A stretch of DNA of 64,000 bases from positions 44,967-108,966 of the forward strand of contig NZ_FZNO01000019.1 in the NCBI RefSeq assembly GCF_900188025.1, written 5' to 3'. Under the pieces are notes generated by a model, which was not told where the DNA came from, did no database searches, and was given only the letters and a program-made list of their open reading frames with translations. Shown piece by piece: positions 1-8,351 of this stretch. Made by a program: the position numbers and the translations under genes. This stretch comes from Blastococcus mobilis (GTDB taxonomy: Bacteria; Actinomycetota; Actinomycetes; Mycobacteriales; Geodermatophilaceae). Position 1 is the first letter of the stretch. The number at the start of each line of letters is the position of its first letter.

Positions 1-144
1 GCGCGGGCCCGGCTGGAGCGCCCCTGGGCCCTGACGGTGGGCGCGCGGCTGCGCGCGCTCGGCCTGCTCCCCGAGGGCACGCTCCCCCGCGACGCGGCCG
101 GCCTGCTCGCCGCCCTCCCCGACCGCCCGGGGGTGCCGACGTGA
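1..144 (+). CDS. C-terminal end of an unidentified protein, possibly corrin biosynthesis
   Basis: Only the last 47 codons of a forward-strand gene lie in the window, ending at the TGA at 142-144. The reading frame is open from base 1 and has the strong third-position GC typical of its neighbours. The visible residues are Arg/Leu/Ala-rich, with the stretch WALTVGARLRALGLLPEG, and show no motif I can tie to a family. The next gene (cobE) starts with GTG at 141 inside this stop codon, so the two are translationally coupled. A role in cobalamin or siroheme synthesis is therefore likely from context alone. I cannot name the enzyme. Confidence 0.6.
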   Translation, partial: ARARLERPWALTVGARLRALGLLPEGTLPRDAAGLLAALPDRPGVPT

Positions 145-518
145 CCGAGCATGCGAGGTCACGCAGGGGCGGAGTGCTGACCGTCGGCTTCGGGGCCGCT
201 CGCGGCGTGACCGCCGACGAGCTGCTGGCCGCCGTCGATGCGGTCCTGCCGCCGGACGCCGACGACGTCCGGCTGGCGACCCTGGCCGCACGGGCGGCCG
301 AGGCCGGACCAGTGGCGGCAGCCGCCCGCCGGGGATGGCCGCTGACCGGTCACTCCGCTGCCCAGCTGGCCGCGGTGGCGGTGCCGGCGCCGTCGGCCCG
401 GGTGGCGCGCCTTGCCGGGACGCCGTCGGTGGCCGAGGCGGCCGCCCTGCTGGGCGGCGGCCGGCTGGTGGTCGGCAAGACCGTGCACGGCCGGGTGACG
501 GTGGCGGTGTCGGCATGA
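141..518 (+). CDS. cobE: CobE/CbiG C-terminal-domain cobalamin biosynthesis protein
   Basis: A 125-residue protein matching the small CobE / CbiG C-terminal domain. That family acts at the ring-contraction part of the corrin pathway; CbiG opens the delta-lactone of cobalt-precorrin-5A, while the exact job of free-standing CobE is less clear. The N-terminal VLTVGFGAARGVTADELL corresponds to the family's start (V-G-G-x-x-x-x-x-G-V-x-x-x-E), and the C-terminal segment TPSVAEAAALLGG followed by LVVGKTVHGRVTVAVS matches its conserved SVAEAAAL...K...TVAVA end. The GTG start overlaps the previous stop, and the stop overlaps the ATG of the next gene, so it sits inside a coupled operon. Length is normal for the family (about 120-140 residues). 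Confidence 0.8.
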   Translation: MTEHARSRRGGVLTVGFGAARGVTADELLAAVDAVLPPDADDVRLATLAARAAEAGPVAAAARRGWPLTGHSAAQLAAVAVPAPSARVARLAGTPSVAEAAALLGGGRLVVGKTVHGRVTVAVSA

Positions 519-1783
519 CGGCGCTGTTCCAGGACGTCCACGACCTCTATCCGGTGGGGCTGCGACTGCTGGACCGCAGGGTGGTCGTCGTCGGCGGCGG
601 CCCGGCCGCGCACCGGCGGACCGTGGGCCTGCTGGAGGCCGGGGCGCGCGTCACGGTGGTCTGCGCGCAGCTCACCCCGGCTCTCGAAGCGCTCGCCGCG
701 GCCGGGGCGCTGACCTGGATCTCTCGGGACTACCGGCCCGGCGACCTCGACGGGGCCTGGTACGCGGTGGCCGCGGCGGACACCCCGACCGTGGACGCCG
801 CCGTCGCGGCGGACGCCGAGGCAGCACGCATCTTCTGCGGCGGGGGCGACGAGGCACGGGCCCTCAGCGCACGGACGCCCGCGGTCGGCCGCTCGGGCGA
901 CCTGCTCGTCACGGTGCACGGCGGGACGGACCCGCGGCACGAGGCCGGACTGCGGGACGCGATCGTCACCGGCCTCGGCGACGGCGGCATCACGGCCCGG
1001 ACGCCGGAGGCCGGGCGGACCGGCGGCGTCGTCCTCGTGGGCGGTGGGCCCGGCGACCCGGGACTGATCACGGTCCGCGGACGGCAGGCGCTCACACAGG
1101 CCGACGTCGTGGTGGCCGACCATCTCGCGCCGCAGGCCCTGCTGGCGTCGCTGTCGGCCGACGTCCAGGTCATCGACGCGTCGAAGCTGCCGCGCGGCCG
1201 GTCGATGGCCCAGGAACAGATCAACGCGCTGCTGGTCGAGCACGCACTCGCCGGACGCCGGGTCGTGCGGCTGAAGGGCGGCGATCCGTTCGTGTTCGGT
1301 CGCGGCATGGAGGAGCTCGAGGCGTGCGCGGCGGCGGGCGTGCCGGTGGAGGTGGTCCCGGGCGTCACCAGTGCGATCGGCGTCCCGGGGCTGGCCGGGA
1401 TCCCGGTGACGCACCGTGGCATGACGCACGAGTTCGTCGTCGTCTCCGGGCACGTGCCTCCCGACGATCCGACGTCGCTGGTCGACTGGGCGGCGCTGGG
1501 CCGGCTGCGGGGCACGCTCGTCGTGCTGATGGGCGTGGACACCGCGCCCGCGATCGCCGCGGCGCTGATGCGCCACGGCCGGGCCCCGGACACACCGGTG
1601 GCCGTCATCACCGACGGCGCGAGCGCCGCCCAGCGGCTCCTCCGGACCACGCTCTCCGGCCTGCCGAGCACCATGGCCGACCAGGCCGTCCGCCCGCCGG
1701 CGGTCTGGGTCGTGGGCGAGGTGGTGCGGCTCGCGACGCCGCCGGGATCGGCGTGGGAAGGGTCGCCTAACCTGCTGGCGTGA
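515..1783 (+). CDS. cobA: Fused precorrin-2 dehydrogenase / uroporphyrinogen-III C-methyltransferase
   Basis: A 422-residue CysG-like fusion. Residues 1-150 form the precorrin-2 dehydrogenase part, with a Rossmann motif VVVVGGGPAAHRR at 23-35, which oxidises precorrin-2 to sirohydrochlorin with NAD. Residues from about 171 form the SAM-dependent uroporphyrinogen-III methyltransferase: GGGPGDPGLIT at the start, then GGDPFVFGRG and PVTHRG, all hallmarks of the SUMT family. The product feeds siroheme and cobalamin synthesis, matching the cobE neighbour. I chose the ATG at 515, which overlaps the cobE stop; the frame is open further upstream but those codons lie within cobE. The stop overlaps the GTG of the following glycosyltransferase. 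The fusion makes cobA or cysG equally valid names. Confidence 0.9.
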   Translation: MTALFQDVHDLYPVGLRLLDRRVVVVGGGPAAHRRTVGLLEAGARVTVVCAQLTPALEALAAAGALTWISRDYRPGDLDGAWYAVAAADTPTVDAAVAADAEAARIFCGGGDEARALSARTPAVGRSGDLLVTVHGGTDPRHEAGLRDAIVTGLGDGGITARTPEAGRTGGVVLVGGGPGDPGLITVRGRQALTQADVVVADHLAPQALLASLSADVQVIDASKLPRGRSMAQEQINALLVEHALAGRRVVRLKGGDPFVFGRGMEELEACAAAGVPVEVVPGVTSAIGVPGLAGIPVTHRGMTHEFVVVSGHVPPDDPTSLVDWAALGRLRGTLVVLMGVDTAPAIAAALMRHGRAPDTPVAVITDGASAAQRLLRTTLSGLPSTMADQAVRPPAVWVVGEVVRLATPPGSAWEGSPNLLA

Positions 1784-3222
1784 CATCCACGGCGCTGCGG
1801 GCCGGCACGCCGACGTCCCGGCCGCCGGGTGCGCCGGCCGTCCGGTGGTCCCCCTGGGAGCTGCTGCCGCCGCTGGTCGTGCTGGTCCTGGGCACCGTGC
1901 TGCTCCGGCCCGGCCACGGGTTGTGGTTCGACGAGCTGTTCACCGCCGAGGTGGCTCGGCTCCCCCTGGGCGACATCGTCTCGGCGATCGTCAGCGGCGA
2001 GGGAACGACCAGCTACCTCGCCGGGGTGCCGCCGTCGTACAACGCGCCCTACTACCTCGTGGTGCACCTGTGGATGTCGCTGCCCGGCCTCGGCGGCGAC
2101 ACGTCCCTGCGGGTCCTGTCCCTGCTGGCCACGGCCGGTGGCCTGGCGCTGATCTGCCGCGCGGTCGCGCGGCTGGGTGGCCACGCGACCGGCATCCTGG
2201 CCGGCTGCGTGCTCGCCTGCAGTCCCCTGGTGCTCGAGCAGGCGGTGGAGGCGCGCAGCTACGGGCTCGCGGTGCTGGCCACCGGCGGGGCTGCGCTCGG
2301 CCTGGTGCGCTGGCTGCAGGACCCGCCGCGGGGGCTGGTGCTCTTCGGCGTCGCGGGCGCGGGGATGGGCCTGGCGCACTGGTACGCCGTCACCGTCCTG
2401 GCCGCGTTCGTCGTCGCCGCCCTCGTCCTCCGCGGCAGACGCGCCCTCCCGGTGCTGCTGACCGGCGCCGCCGCCGCACTGCCCACCGTCGCCCTCGTCG
2501 CGCTCAACCTGCTCAACGGGACGGGCGGGCGCAACGCCGAGCACCTCAAGGACACCGGCGGCCAACTGCCCGGTCTGGCCGTGCGCGCGTGGGCCGGCGG
2601 GGTCGACCCGCTGCTGTACCTGACCGTGGGGCTGGCGATCCTCGGTGCCGTGCGCGCCGCCGGGCTGCGCGCGGTCGCCGCCTCCTGGGTACTGGTGCCG
2701 CTGCTCCTGCTGCTCACCGCGGAGCTGGTCCGCCCGGTCTACCTGCCCCGGTACCTGCTGGCCGGCCTGCTGGGGCTCGGCGTCCTGGCGGCGGCGGGTG
2801 CGCTGACCGTGCCCCGGGCTGCCCGTGCCCCGGTCGCCGCCCTGATCCTGGCCTGCTCGCTGCTGGCGAGCCAGCCGCTGTTCGACCGCCAACCCCGGGA
2901 GCGGTCCGACGACCTGGTGCGGTCGCTGGCCGAGGTCCAGCGCCGGGGCGAGCCGATCGTCGCCGCCGACCAGCGCTCGGCGACCGGACTCGATCACTAC
3001 GTCCGCACCCTGGCGCCGGAGCTGCGCCCGGACGTCGTGCTGCCCCCGGACGACGCGCCGGTGGGCGCCGAGCGCGTGTGGCTGGTCCGCCGGCTGACGG
3101 ACGGGGTGCCGGAGCCCACCGACGACGACGAGATCCTCGCCGCCGGAGGCTTCCGTCAGGTCGCCGAGGACTCGTTCCCGGGCGGCAAGACCGACCTGGT
3201 CCTCCAGCGCTGGGAACGCTGA
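1780..3222 (+). CDS. GT39/GT-C-type polytopic membrane glycosyltransferase
   Basis: A 480-residue membrane protein with about ten hydrophobic helices. After a short cytoplasmic N-terminus and a first helix (about residues 27-42), the loop reads LWFDELFTAEVARLPLGDI; the acidic pair after WF is the typical catalytic loop of GT-C/GT39 enzymes that take sugar from polyprenyl-phosphate donors. Further helices contain PVYLPRYLLAGLLGLG, also common in this family, and the last 100 residues form a soluble extracytoplasmic tail. The GTG start overlaps the cobA stop, so it may be co-transcribed although the function is unrelated. Acceptor and sugar cannot be read from the sequence. The convergent GT2 gene ends only 4 bases downstream. 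Confidence 0.75.
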   Translation: MTSTALRAGTPTSRPPGAPAVRWSPWELLPPLVVLVLGTVLLRPGHGLWFDELFTAEVARLPLGDIVSAIVSGEGTTSYLAGVPPSYNAPYYLVVHLWMSLPGLGGDTSLRVLSLLATAGGLALICRAVARLGGHATGILAGCVLACSPLVLEQAVEARSYGLAVLATGGAALGLVRWLQDPPRGLVLFGVAGAGMGLAHWYAVTVLAAFVVAALVLRGRRALPVLLTGAAAALPTVALVALNLLNGTGGRNAEHLKDTGGQLPGLAVRAWAGGVDPLLYLTVGLAILGAVRAAGLRAVAASWVLVPLLLLLTAELVRPVYLPRYLLAGLLGLGVLAAAGALTVPRAARAPVAALILACSLLASQPLFDRQPRERSDDLVRSLAEVQRRGEPIVAADQRSATGLDHYVRTLAPELRPDVVLPPDDAPVGAERVWLVRRLTDGVPEPTDDDEILAAGGFRQVAEDSFPGGKTDLVLQRWER

Positions 3223-3226
3223 CCGC

Positions 3227-3910
3227 TCACCGTCGGCGGAACAGCGCCCACGACAGGGATCGGACCGACTGACGCAGCCGGGCCTGACCCGTCCACGCCG
3301 AGCGGCCCACCGGTCGCAGGTCCCGCGTCACCGGCACGCTGGTCGTCGGGACGCCGGCGCGGGCGACGGCCAGGACGACGCTGGGCGCGGCCTCGGCGGT
3401 CATCGCGGTCAGGACGGCGGAGCGCACCTCGGCGTCCATGGCGAAGAAGGCGCCGGCGTCCGGGGGCAGCCCGGTCAGCCGTGCGGCGAACCGCCGGTGC
3501 AGGGTCCCGGTGAGCCGGCGCACGGGCGACTCGTACCGGCCCCGCCGCCCGGCGAACACCGCACCGACGTCCCCGGTGGCCAGCCGGTCCAGCAGCAACG
3601 GCACGGCCTCGGGTGGGTCCTGCAGGTCGGCGTCCAGACAGACCCAGGCATCCGCGTCGGGCTCCGCGGCCAGCCCCTGGGCGAGTGCGGCGTGCTGGCC
3701 AACGTTGACGGGGAGGTCGGTGACCGCGATCCGTGGGTCGACGGCGGCGAGCGCGGAGGCCACGGCCACGGAGTCGTCGGGCGAGGCGTCGACCACCAGG
3801 CGCAGCCGCCAGGTGCGGTCACCCAGGGCGGCCGCCAGTCGGCCGGCCAGGCGCTCGAGGGTGGCGGCGTTGCCGTACACGGGCGCCACGACCGCCACGC
3901 GCGTCGTCAT
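3227..3910 (-). CDS. Family 2 glycosyltransferase
   Basis: A 227-residue GT-A fold enzyme. The N-terminus RVAVVAPVYGNAATLERL is the nucleotide-sugar binding start of GT2, and VCLDADLQDPPEAV carries the DxD-type metal-binding Asp residues in the DLQDP form typical of dolichol-phosphate-mannose/undecaprenyl-phosphate glycosyltransferases. The C-terminus is basic and lacks the two transmembrane helices often attached to such enzymes. The ATG at 3910 overlaps the stop of the epimerase gene (ATGA), so it is the last gene of the coupled trio aldolase-like, epimerase, GT2. Together they suggest making and transferring a modified sugar, possibly onto a lipid carrier used by the neighbouring GT39-like protein; that link is inference. 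Confidence 0.8.
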   Translation of the reverse strand: MTTRVAVVAPVYGNAATLERLAGRLAAALGDRTWRLRLVVDASPDDSVAVASALAAVDPRIAVTDLPVNVGQHAALAQGLAAEPDADAWVCLDADLQDPPEAVPLLLDRLATGDVGAVFAGRRGRYESPVRRLTGTLHRRFAARLTGLPPDAGAFFAMDAEVRSAVLTAMTAEAAPSVVLAVARAGVPTTSVPVTRDLRPVGRSAWTGQARLRQSVRSLSWALFRRR

Positions 3911-4758
3911 GACGCCGCCCACGTGCGCGCCAGCCCCTCCGTCAGGTCCACGGTGGGCTCCCAGCCGAGCAGGCGCTGGGCGGCGGAGGGATCGGCGACC
4001 CAGTCGGCGGTGTCCCAGTCGCGGCCGGGATGGGCCCCCGGCAAGGTTGCGATCGGACGCCCCGTCACGCGCTCGGCGACCGCGACGAGCTCCCCCGTGC
4101 TGGTCTGCACGCCCGTGCCGATGTTCAGCACGGTGCCGTTCGGCAGCGTCTGGTCCTGCGCCGCGCGCACGCAGGCGTCGACCACGTCGCCCACCCACAC
4201 CCAGTCGCGCCGGCTCAGCCGAGCGGGCAGCGGCACCGTCGCGCCGGTCCGGGCCGCGGCGAGGACGACGGGGACGAGGCGGGTCGGGTGGTCGCCGGGC
4301 CCGTAGACCTGGAAGGCGCGCAGCACGGCGGCCCGCACGCCACGCTCGGCGGCGGCGGCCTGGAGCAGGAGGGACCCGGCGGCCTTGGTCGCGCCGAAGA
4401 ACCCGCGCGGTCGGAGGGCGGCATCCTCTCCCAGTGGCCGAGGCGCGGCGGCGTACTCGGTGGAGGACCCCAGTCGAATCACGGCCCGGCAGCGGTCGGG
4501 GAGAGCGTCCACCAGCCACGGGCTGGTGTTGACCTGCACGGTCGCCGCCCGCTCCGCCGCGGTGGCCTTGGCGCGCCCCGCCGCGAGGGAGAAGACGATG
4601 TCGGGGTCCGCCGCGCGAACAGCCGTCGCGGCGGCCACGGGATCGGCGAGGTCCACGTCGGTCCGGGTGAGGGCGGCGACGTCCCAGCCGTCCGCACGCA
4701 GCCGGGCCACCAGGTGCCGGCCGACGAACCCGCCGGCACCGGTCACCAGCGCCTTCAC
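3907..4758 (-). CDS. NAD-dependent epimerase/dehydratase (extended SDR)
   Basis: A 283-residue nucleotide-sugar epimerase/dehydratase-like protein. Residues 3-11 contain the Rossmann motif VTGAGGFVG. The serine of the active site lies in RLGSSTEYA. The usual YxxxK appears altered: the expected region reads RGFFGATKAAGS, with Phe in place of the catalytic Tyr and Lys kept, so the chemistry may differ from standard 4-epimerases. The GTG start at 4758 overlaps the stop of the upstream HpcH-like gene and the stop overlaps the GT2 start, showing tight translational coupling. The substrate is unknown. The substitution is read directly from the sequence; its consequence is not known. Confidence 0.8.
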   Translation of the reverse strand: MKALVTGAGGFVGRHLVARLRADGWDVAALTRTDVDLADPVAAATAVRAADPDIVFSLAAGRAKATAAERAATVQVNTSPWLVDALPDRCRAVIRLGSSTEYAAAPRPLGEDAALRPRGFFGATKAAGSLLLQAAAAERGVRAAVLRAFQVYGPGDHPTRLVPVVLAAARTGATVPLPARLSRRDWVWVGDVVDACVRAAQDQTLPNGTVLNIGTGVQTSTGELVAVAERVTGRPIATLPGAHPGRDWDTADWVADPSAAQRLLGWEPTVDLTEGLARTWAAS

Positions 4759-5582
4759 GCCGGCTGGGCCACGACCGCCGGCTCCAGCACCGGAGCCGGC
4801 TCCACCAGGTCCGCGGGACCGGCCTCGACCGCCGCGACGAAGCGCGCCCGGCGCTCCCGGGCCTCGGCGGCGGCTGCATCCCGCAGCTCGGCGACGGAGT
4901 CGAGCAGGCGCGGCACCTCGACGAACGGATCGCGGCCGACCATGTCGGCGGTGAAGGACCGCCGCAGGAAGGTGAAGTCGGTTCCCAGCCGCACCAGCTC
5001 GGCAGCCAGCAGGCCGCTCGGCACCGGGAAGCCGCTCTCCGGGAGCGTCAGGCCACCGACACCGAAGGGCTGGGCCACCTCGGCGCGGACGTCGTCCACG
5101 GTGCCGTCGACCAACGGCCGGAAGAGCTCGACGGACCGCCGGTCGATGCGCAGGTCGTTGAGGCCCACGTAGATCCGCGACAGGGGCCGGAGAGCCAGCT
5201 GGCGAGCCCGGTCGACGGCGTCCTGCGTCTCGATCAGGATGCCCAGCCCGCAGCGGCCGGCGACCAGGTCCAGCGTGCGGTCGACCTCGTCGGGAGTGCG
5301 GACCATCGGCAGCAGGATCTCGTCCGCGCCGCGGGCGATCGCCTCGTCGACCTCGTCCCCCGTCCACGGGCCGTGGCCGTTGATCCGGCAGAGCAGCCGT
5401 CCGTCGGTCGCGGCCCGCATCCGGGCCAGGTCGTCCGGAGTGTCCGCGTTGATCTGGGTCCCCTCCCCCAGCTGCCGGCGGGCCTTTCCACGGCGCTCCC
5501 AGTCGACGACGATCCCGGCCGCCCCGGCGGCGACGACGTCGGCGCCCCAGCCCGGGTCGACGGTGAAGAGGAAGAGGTCCAC
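4755..5582 (-). CDS. HpcH/HpaI aldolase/citrate lyase-like protein
   Basis: A 275-residue TIM-barrel protein related to HpcH/HpaI class II aldolases and citrate lyase beta. Recognisable segments are TQINADTPDDLARM, LCRINGHG (active-site Arg region), ADEILLPMVRTPDEVD, and GLGILIETQDAVDRA, the last matching the metal-binding Glu strand of the family. It likely acts on a 2-oxo acid or CoA ester, but the substrate cannot be told. It heads a coupled operon with an epimerase and GT2. The GTG start at 5582 lies only 11 bases from an iron box (5593-5611), suggesting iron-dependent repression and perhaps a very short leader. HpcH-like proteins in sugar gene clusters are unusual, which makes the substrate hard to guess. 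Confidence 0.7.
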   Translation of the reverse strand: MDLFLFTVDPGWGADVVAAGAAGIVVDWERRGKARRQLGEGTQINADTPDDLARMRAATDGRLLCRINGHGPWTGDEVDEAIARGADEILLPMVRTPDEVDRTLDLVAGRCGLGILIETQDAVDRARQLALRPLSRIYVGLNDLRIDRRSVELFRPLVDGTVDDVRAEVAQPFGVGGLTLPESGFPVPSGLLAAELVRLGTDFTFLRRSFTADMVGRDPFVEVPRLLDSVAELRDAAAAEARERRARFVAAVEAGPADLVEPAPVLEPAVVAQPA

Positions 5583-5592
5583 GGCGGGCAGC

Positions 5593-5611
5593 TTAGGCTT
5601 CCCTAACCGAA
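5593..5611. promoter_or_regulatory. Putative DtxR/IdeR iron box before the HpcH-epimerase-GT2 operon
   Basis: TTAGGCTTCCCTAACCGAA matches 14 of 19 positions of the actinobacterial iron box TTAGGTTAGGCTAACCTAA, with the outer TTAGG and CTAACC halves intact. It ends 11 bases upstream of the GTG at 5582 and follows the end of the fbpC gene. A DtxR/IdeR-Fe(II) repressor would be expected to bind here. No such regulator gene is in the window. Confidence 0.55.
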
Positions 5612-5659
5612 TCGTTCGCAGCGCCCCCGGGACAGCCGGTCAGCGCTCGCGGCGGCCCC

Positions 5660-6745
5660 TCAGCCCAGGGGCGCGGGCGCCGGCAGCGCCGCGCCGTGGC
5701 CCGCCGGGAAGGCGAGCGCGGTGCCGCGCACCGAGATCGCGACGTCGTCCCCGGCACGAGGAAGATCGGCGCCGTCCAGCCGTGCGCTGACCGTCCCGCC
5801 GTCCGGCAGGTCCAGCCAGACCCGGGAGTCGTGGCCGTAGAAGTCGACGCTGCGCACGCGGGCGATGGGCGCCCCCGGGTCGGGCGCCGAGAGCCGGAGC
5901 TGCTCCGGGCGCAGCAGGACCCGGGCGCGGCCGTCGGGCACGGCGCCGGTGGACGCCTGCTCGTACGGCAGCGCCCCGAGCGCGCAGTGGGCCAGCCCGT
6001 CGCGCAGGTCCGCGTCGAGGACGACGGCCTCACCGACGAAGGTGGCGACGTCGAGGTCGCCGGGACGGCGGTACAGCGTGCGCGGATCGGTCAGCTGCAC
6101 CAGTCGCCCGCCGCGGAGGACCGCGACCTGGTCGGCCATCGACAGCGCCTCGGCCTGGTCGTGGGTCACCAGGACCGCGGTGGCCCCGGTGGCGCGCAGC
6201 GCCTGCGAGACCGCGAGGCGCGTCTCCTCGCGCAGGGCGGCGTCCAGCGAGGAGAAGGGCTCGTCGAGCAGGACCAGCGAGGGCTCGGGCGCCAGCGCAC
6301 GGGCCAGGGCGACACGCTGCTGCTGGCCGCCGGAGAGCTGGTGCGGGGCGCGGTCGGCCAGTTCGGCGTCCAGGCCGACGAGAGCGAGCAGTTCGCGGAC
6401 CCGGCCGCCCTCGCGCCGCTGCCGCCGGGGCAGCCCGAAGCTGATGTTGCCGGCCACGGTGAGGTGCGGGAACAGCCCGCCCTCCTGGGGCACGAAACCG
6501 ATGCCGCGGCGACGCGCGGCGACGCTGCGCCCGGCCCCGGCCACGACGCGGTCGCCGAGGGCGACGGTGCCCGAGTCGGGGTCGTCGAAGCCGGCGATGA
6601 GCCGGAGGAGGGTCGTCTTGCCACAGCCGGAGGGCCCGAGCAGCGCGGTGAAGCTCCCACTGGGGACGTGCAGGTCCACCCCGGTGAGAACCGGGGCGGT
6701 GGCGGTGAAGGACTTGGTCAGGTCCTGCACGGTCAGGGAGCTCAT
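5660..6745 (-). CDS. fbpC: Ferric iron ABC transporter ATPase, FbpC type
   Basis: A 361-residue ATPase of the iron(III)/sulfate/spermidine import class. It has Walker A GPSGCGKTT (about residues 37-45), Q-loop FVPQEGGLFPHLT, signature LSGGQQQR, Walker B LVLLDEPFSSLD and the switch His in VTHDQAEALSMAD. The C-terminal 110 residues form the TOBE regulatory domain (LLRPEQLRL). It energises uptake of Fe(III) delivered by the binding protein at 8352-9362. The ATG at 6745 overlaps the stop of the permease gene. Length and domain order are normal for FbpC. Confidence 0.88.
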   Translation of the reverse strand: MSSLTVQDLTKSFTATAPVLTGVDLHVPSGSFTALLGPSGCGKTTLLRLIAGFDDPDSGTVALGDRVVAGAGRSVAARRRGIGFVPQEGGLFPHLTVAGNISFGLPRRQRREGGRVRELLALVGLDAELADRAPHQLSGGQQQRVALARALAPEPSLVLLDEPFSSLDAALREETRLAVSQALRATGATAVLVTHDQAEALSMADQVAVLRGGRLVQLTDPRTLYRRPGDLDVATFVGEAVVLDADLRDGLAHCALGALPYEQASTGAVPDGRARVLLRPEQLRLSAPDPGAPIARVRSVDFYGHDSRVWLDLPDGGTVSARLDGADLPRAGDDVAISVRGTALAFPAGHGAALPAPAPLG

Positions 6746-8304
6746 GTCGTCAGACCTCGTCGGGCGTCGCGGGACAGCAGCACGGTAGCGGGCGCCGAGA
6801 GCAGCACCATGACCACGGCGTACGGCGCTGCCGCTCCGTACTCCAGGGCACTGCTCGCCGACCAGAACGCCGTGGCCAGCGTCGTCGTTCCCGTGGGGGC
6901 GAGCAGCAGGGTCGCCGTCAGCTCGGTGACGACGGCGAGGAAGACCAGGGCCGCACCGGCGCCGATCCCCGGCGCGAGCAGGGGCAGCGTGATCCGTCGC
7001 AGGCGATCGGCCGCCGAGGCGCCGAGCGAGGCGGCGACGTCGTCGTACACCCGCGGCGACTGCTCCACCGCCGCGCGCACGGTCACGATGGCCCGCGGGA
7101 GGAAGAGGATCGCGTAGGCCGCCAGCAGCACCGGCACCGTCTGGTAGAGCCACGGCGTCACCCGGATGCTCAGCGTCACCAGCGCCAGGGCGACGACGAT
7201 GCCCGGAACGGCGCTGCCCAGGTAGGTGCTGCGCTCCAGCAGAGTGGCGACCCGGCCGCGGGCGCGCACGGCCAGCCACCCGGTGGGCAGCGCCATCCCG
7301 GTGGTGACGACGGCGGCCGCGGCGGCCAGGCCGAGCGTCGTCCCGGTGGTGGCCACGAGGGCCGCCCCGTCCAGGGCCGTGGAGGCGCCGGCGGCCATCC
7401 AGTAGCCGAGGCTGCCGAGCGGCACGAGCAGGGAGAGCGCGACGACGGCGGCGAGCGCGGCCAGGGCTGGTCCGGTCAGCCCGCGCAGGGCCACCGGCCG
7501 GACCGGCCGGACGGCGCCCTTCGCGGTGCGCGCGTAGCCGCGCCGGCCGCGCAGCCGGATCTCGGCCAGCAGGAGCACGAGGCAGAGCAGGACCAGGACC
7601 CCGGCCAGCATGGTGGCGCCCGGGCCGTTGAACGTGGCCCGGTACTGGTCGTAGATCGCGGTGGTGAACGTCGGGTAGCGCAGCATCTGCAGCGCGCCGA
7701 ACTCGGCCAGCAGGTGCAGCGCGACCAGCAGGCTGCCGCCCAGGAGGGCCACCCGGAGTTGCGGCAGCTGTACCCGCAGGAAGACCGCCCAGCTGGACAG
7801 GCCCAGTCCCCGCGCCGTCTCCTCCAGCGCCGGATCGAGCCCGCGGAAGGCCGCGGCGATCGGCAGGTAGACGAACGGGAAGTAGGACAGGCTGACGACC
7901 AGCAGCGCGCCGCCGTAGGTGTCCAGACCGGGCAGCAGCGAGATCCACGCGTAGCTGTTCACGAACGCCGGGACGGCGAGCGGCGCGACCAGCAGGACGT
8001 GCCAGATGCGGCGGCCGGGGAGGCTCGACCGCTCGATCAGCCAGGCGGCGCCCACCCCCACGACGGCGCAGACGGCAACGGTGCCCGCCACGAGCCGGGT
8101 GGTGTTCCAGAGCAGCTCGGCGACCCGCGGCCGGAGGACCAGCTCGCGGATGCCCGACCAGCCGACATCGGCGGTGTACCAGGCGATGTAGCCCAGCGGG
8201 AGCAGCGCCAGCGCCGCCACCGCCGCGGCCAGCGCCAGGGTCACCGGGGAGCGACGCAGCCGCACCGGCGTCCCGGCCCCGGACGGCCGAGAGCCCCGGG
8301 CCAC
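6742..8304 (-). CDS. fbpB: Ferric iron ABC transporter permease, FbpB type (duplicated permease)
   Basis: A 520-residue permease with two BPD-type transport domains in one chain, as in FbpB. There are about twelve hydrophobic helices, starting with VTLALAAAVAALALLPLGYI. Each half has an EAA-like cytoplasmic loop that docks on the ATPase: EETARGLGLSSWAVFLRV in the first and DDVAASLGASAADRL in the second. The GTG start is at 8304, and the stop overlaps the ATG of fbpC. The binding-protein gene lies 47 bases upstream, so the three form one iron-regulated operon. Confidence 0.88.
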   Translation of the reverse strand: MARGSRPSGAGTPVRLRRSPVTLALAAAVAALALLPLGYIAWYTADVGWSGIRELVLRPRVAELLWNTTRLVAGTVAVCAVVGVGAAWLIERSSLPGRRIWHVLLVAPLAVPAFVNSYAWISLLPGLDTYGGALLVVSLSYFPFVYLPIAAAFRGLDPALEETARGLGLSSWAVFLRVQLPQLRVALLGGSLLVALHLLAEFGALQMLRYPTFTTAIYDQYRATFNGPGATMLAGVLVLLCLVLLLAEIRLRGRRGYARTAKGAVRPVRPVALRGLTGPALAALAAVVALSLLVPLGSLGYWMAAGASTALDGAALVATTGTTLGLAAAAAVVTTGMALPTGWLAVRARGRVATLLERSTYLGSAVPGIVVALALVTLSIRVTPWLYQTVPVLLAAYAILFLPRAIVTVRAAVEQSPRVYDDVAASLGASAADRLRRITLPLLAPGIGAGAALVFLAVVTELTATLLLAPTGTTTLATAFWSASSALEYGAAAPYAVVMVLLSAPATVLLSRDARRGLTT

Positions 8305-8351
8305 CGGGCGGATCGGTGCCCCGGGGCCTCCCGGGCTCAGGGTGGGCGTGC

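Noticed and set aside
730..2997. Very long reverse-strand open frame (755 codons) across the cobA and GT39-like genes
   Set aside because: It is Arg/Gly/Pro-rich antisense sequence with no family motif and covers two well-supported forward genes; such frames are common in very GC-rich DNA.
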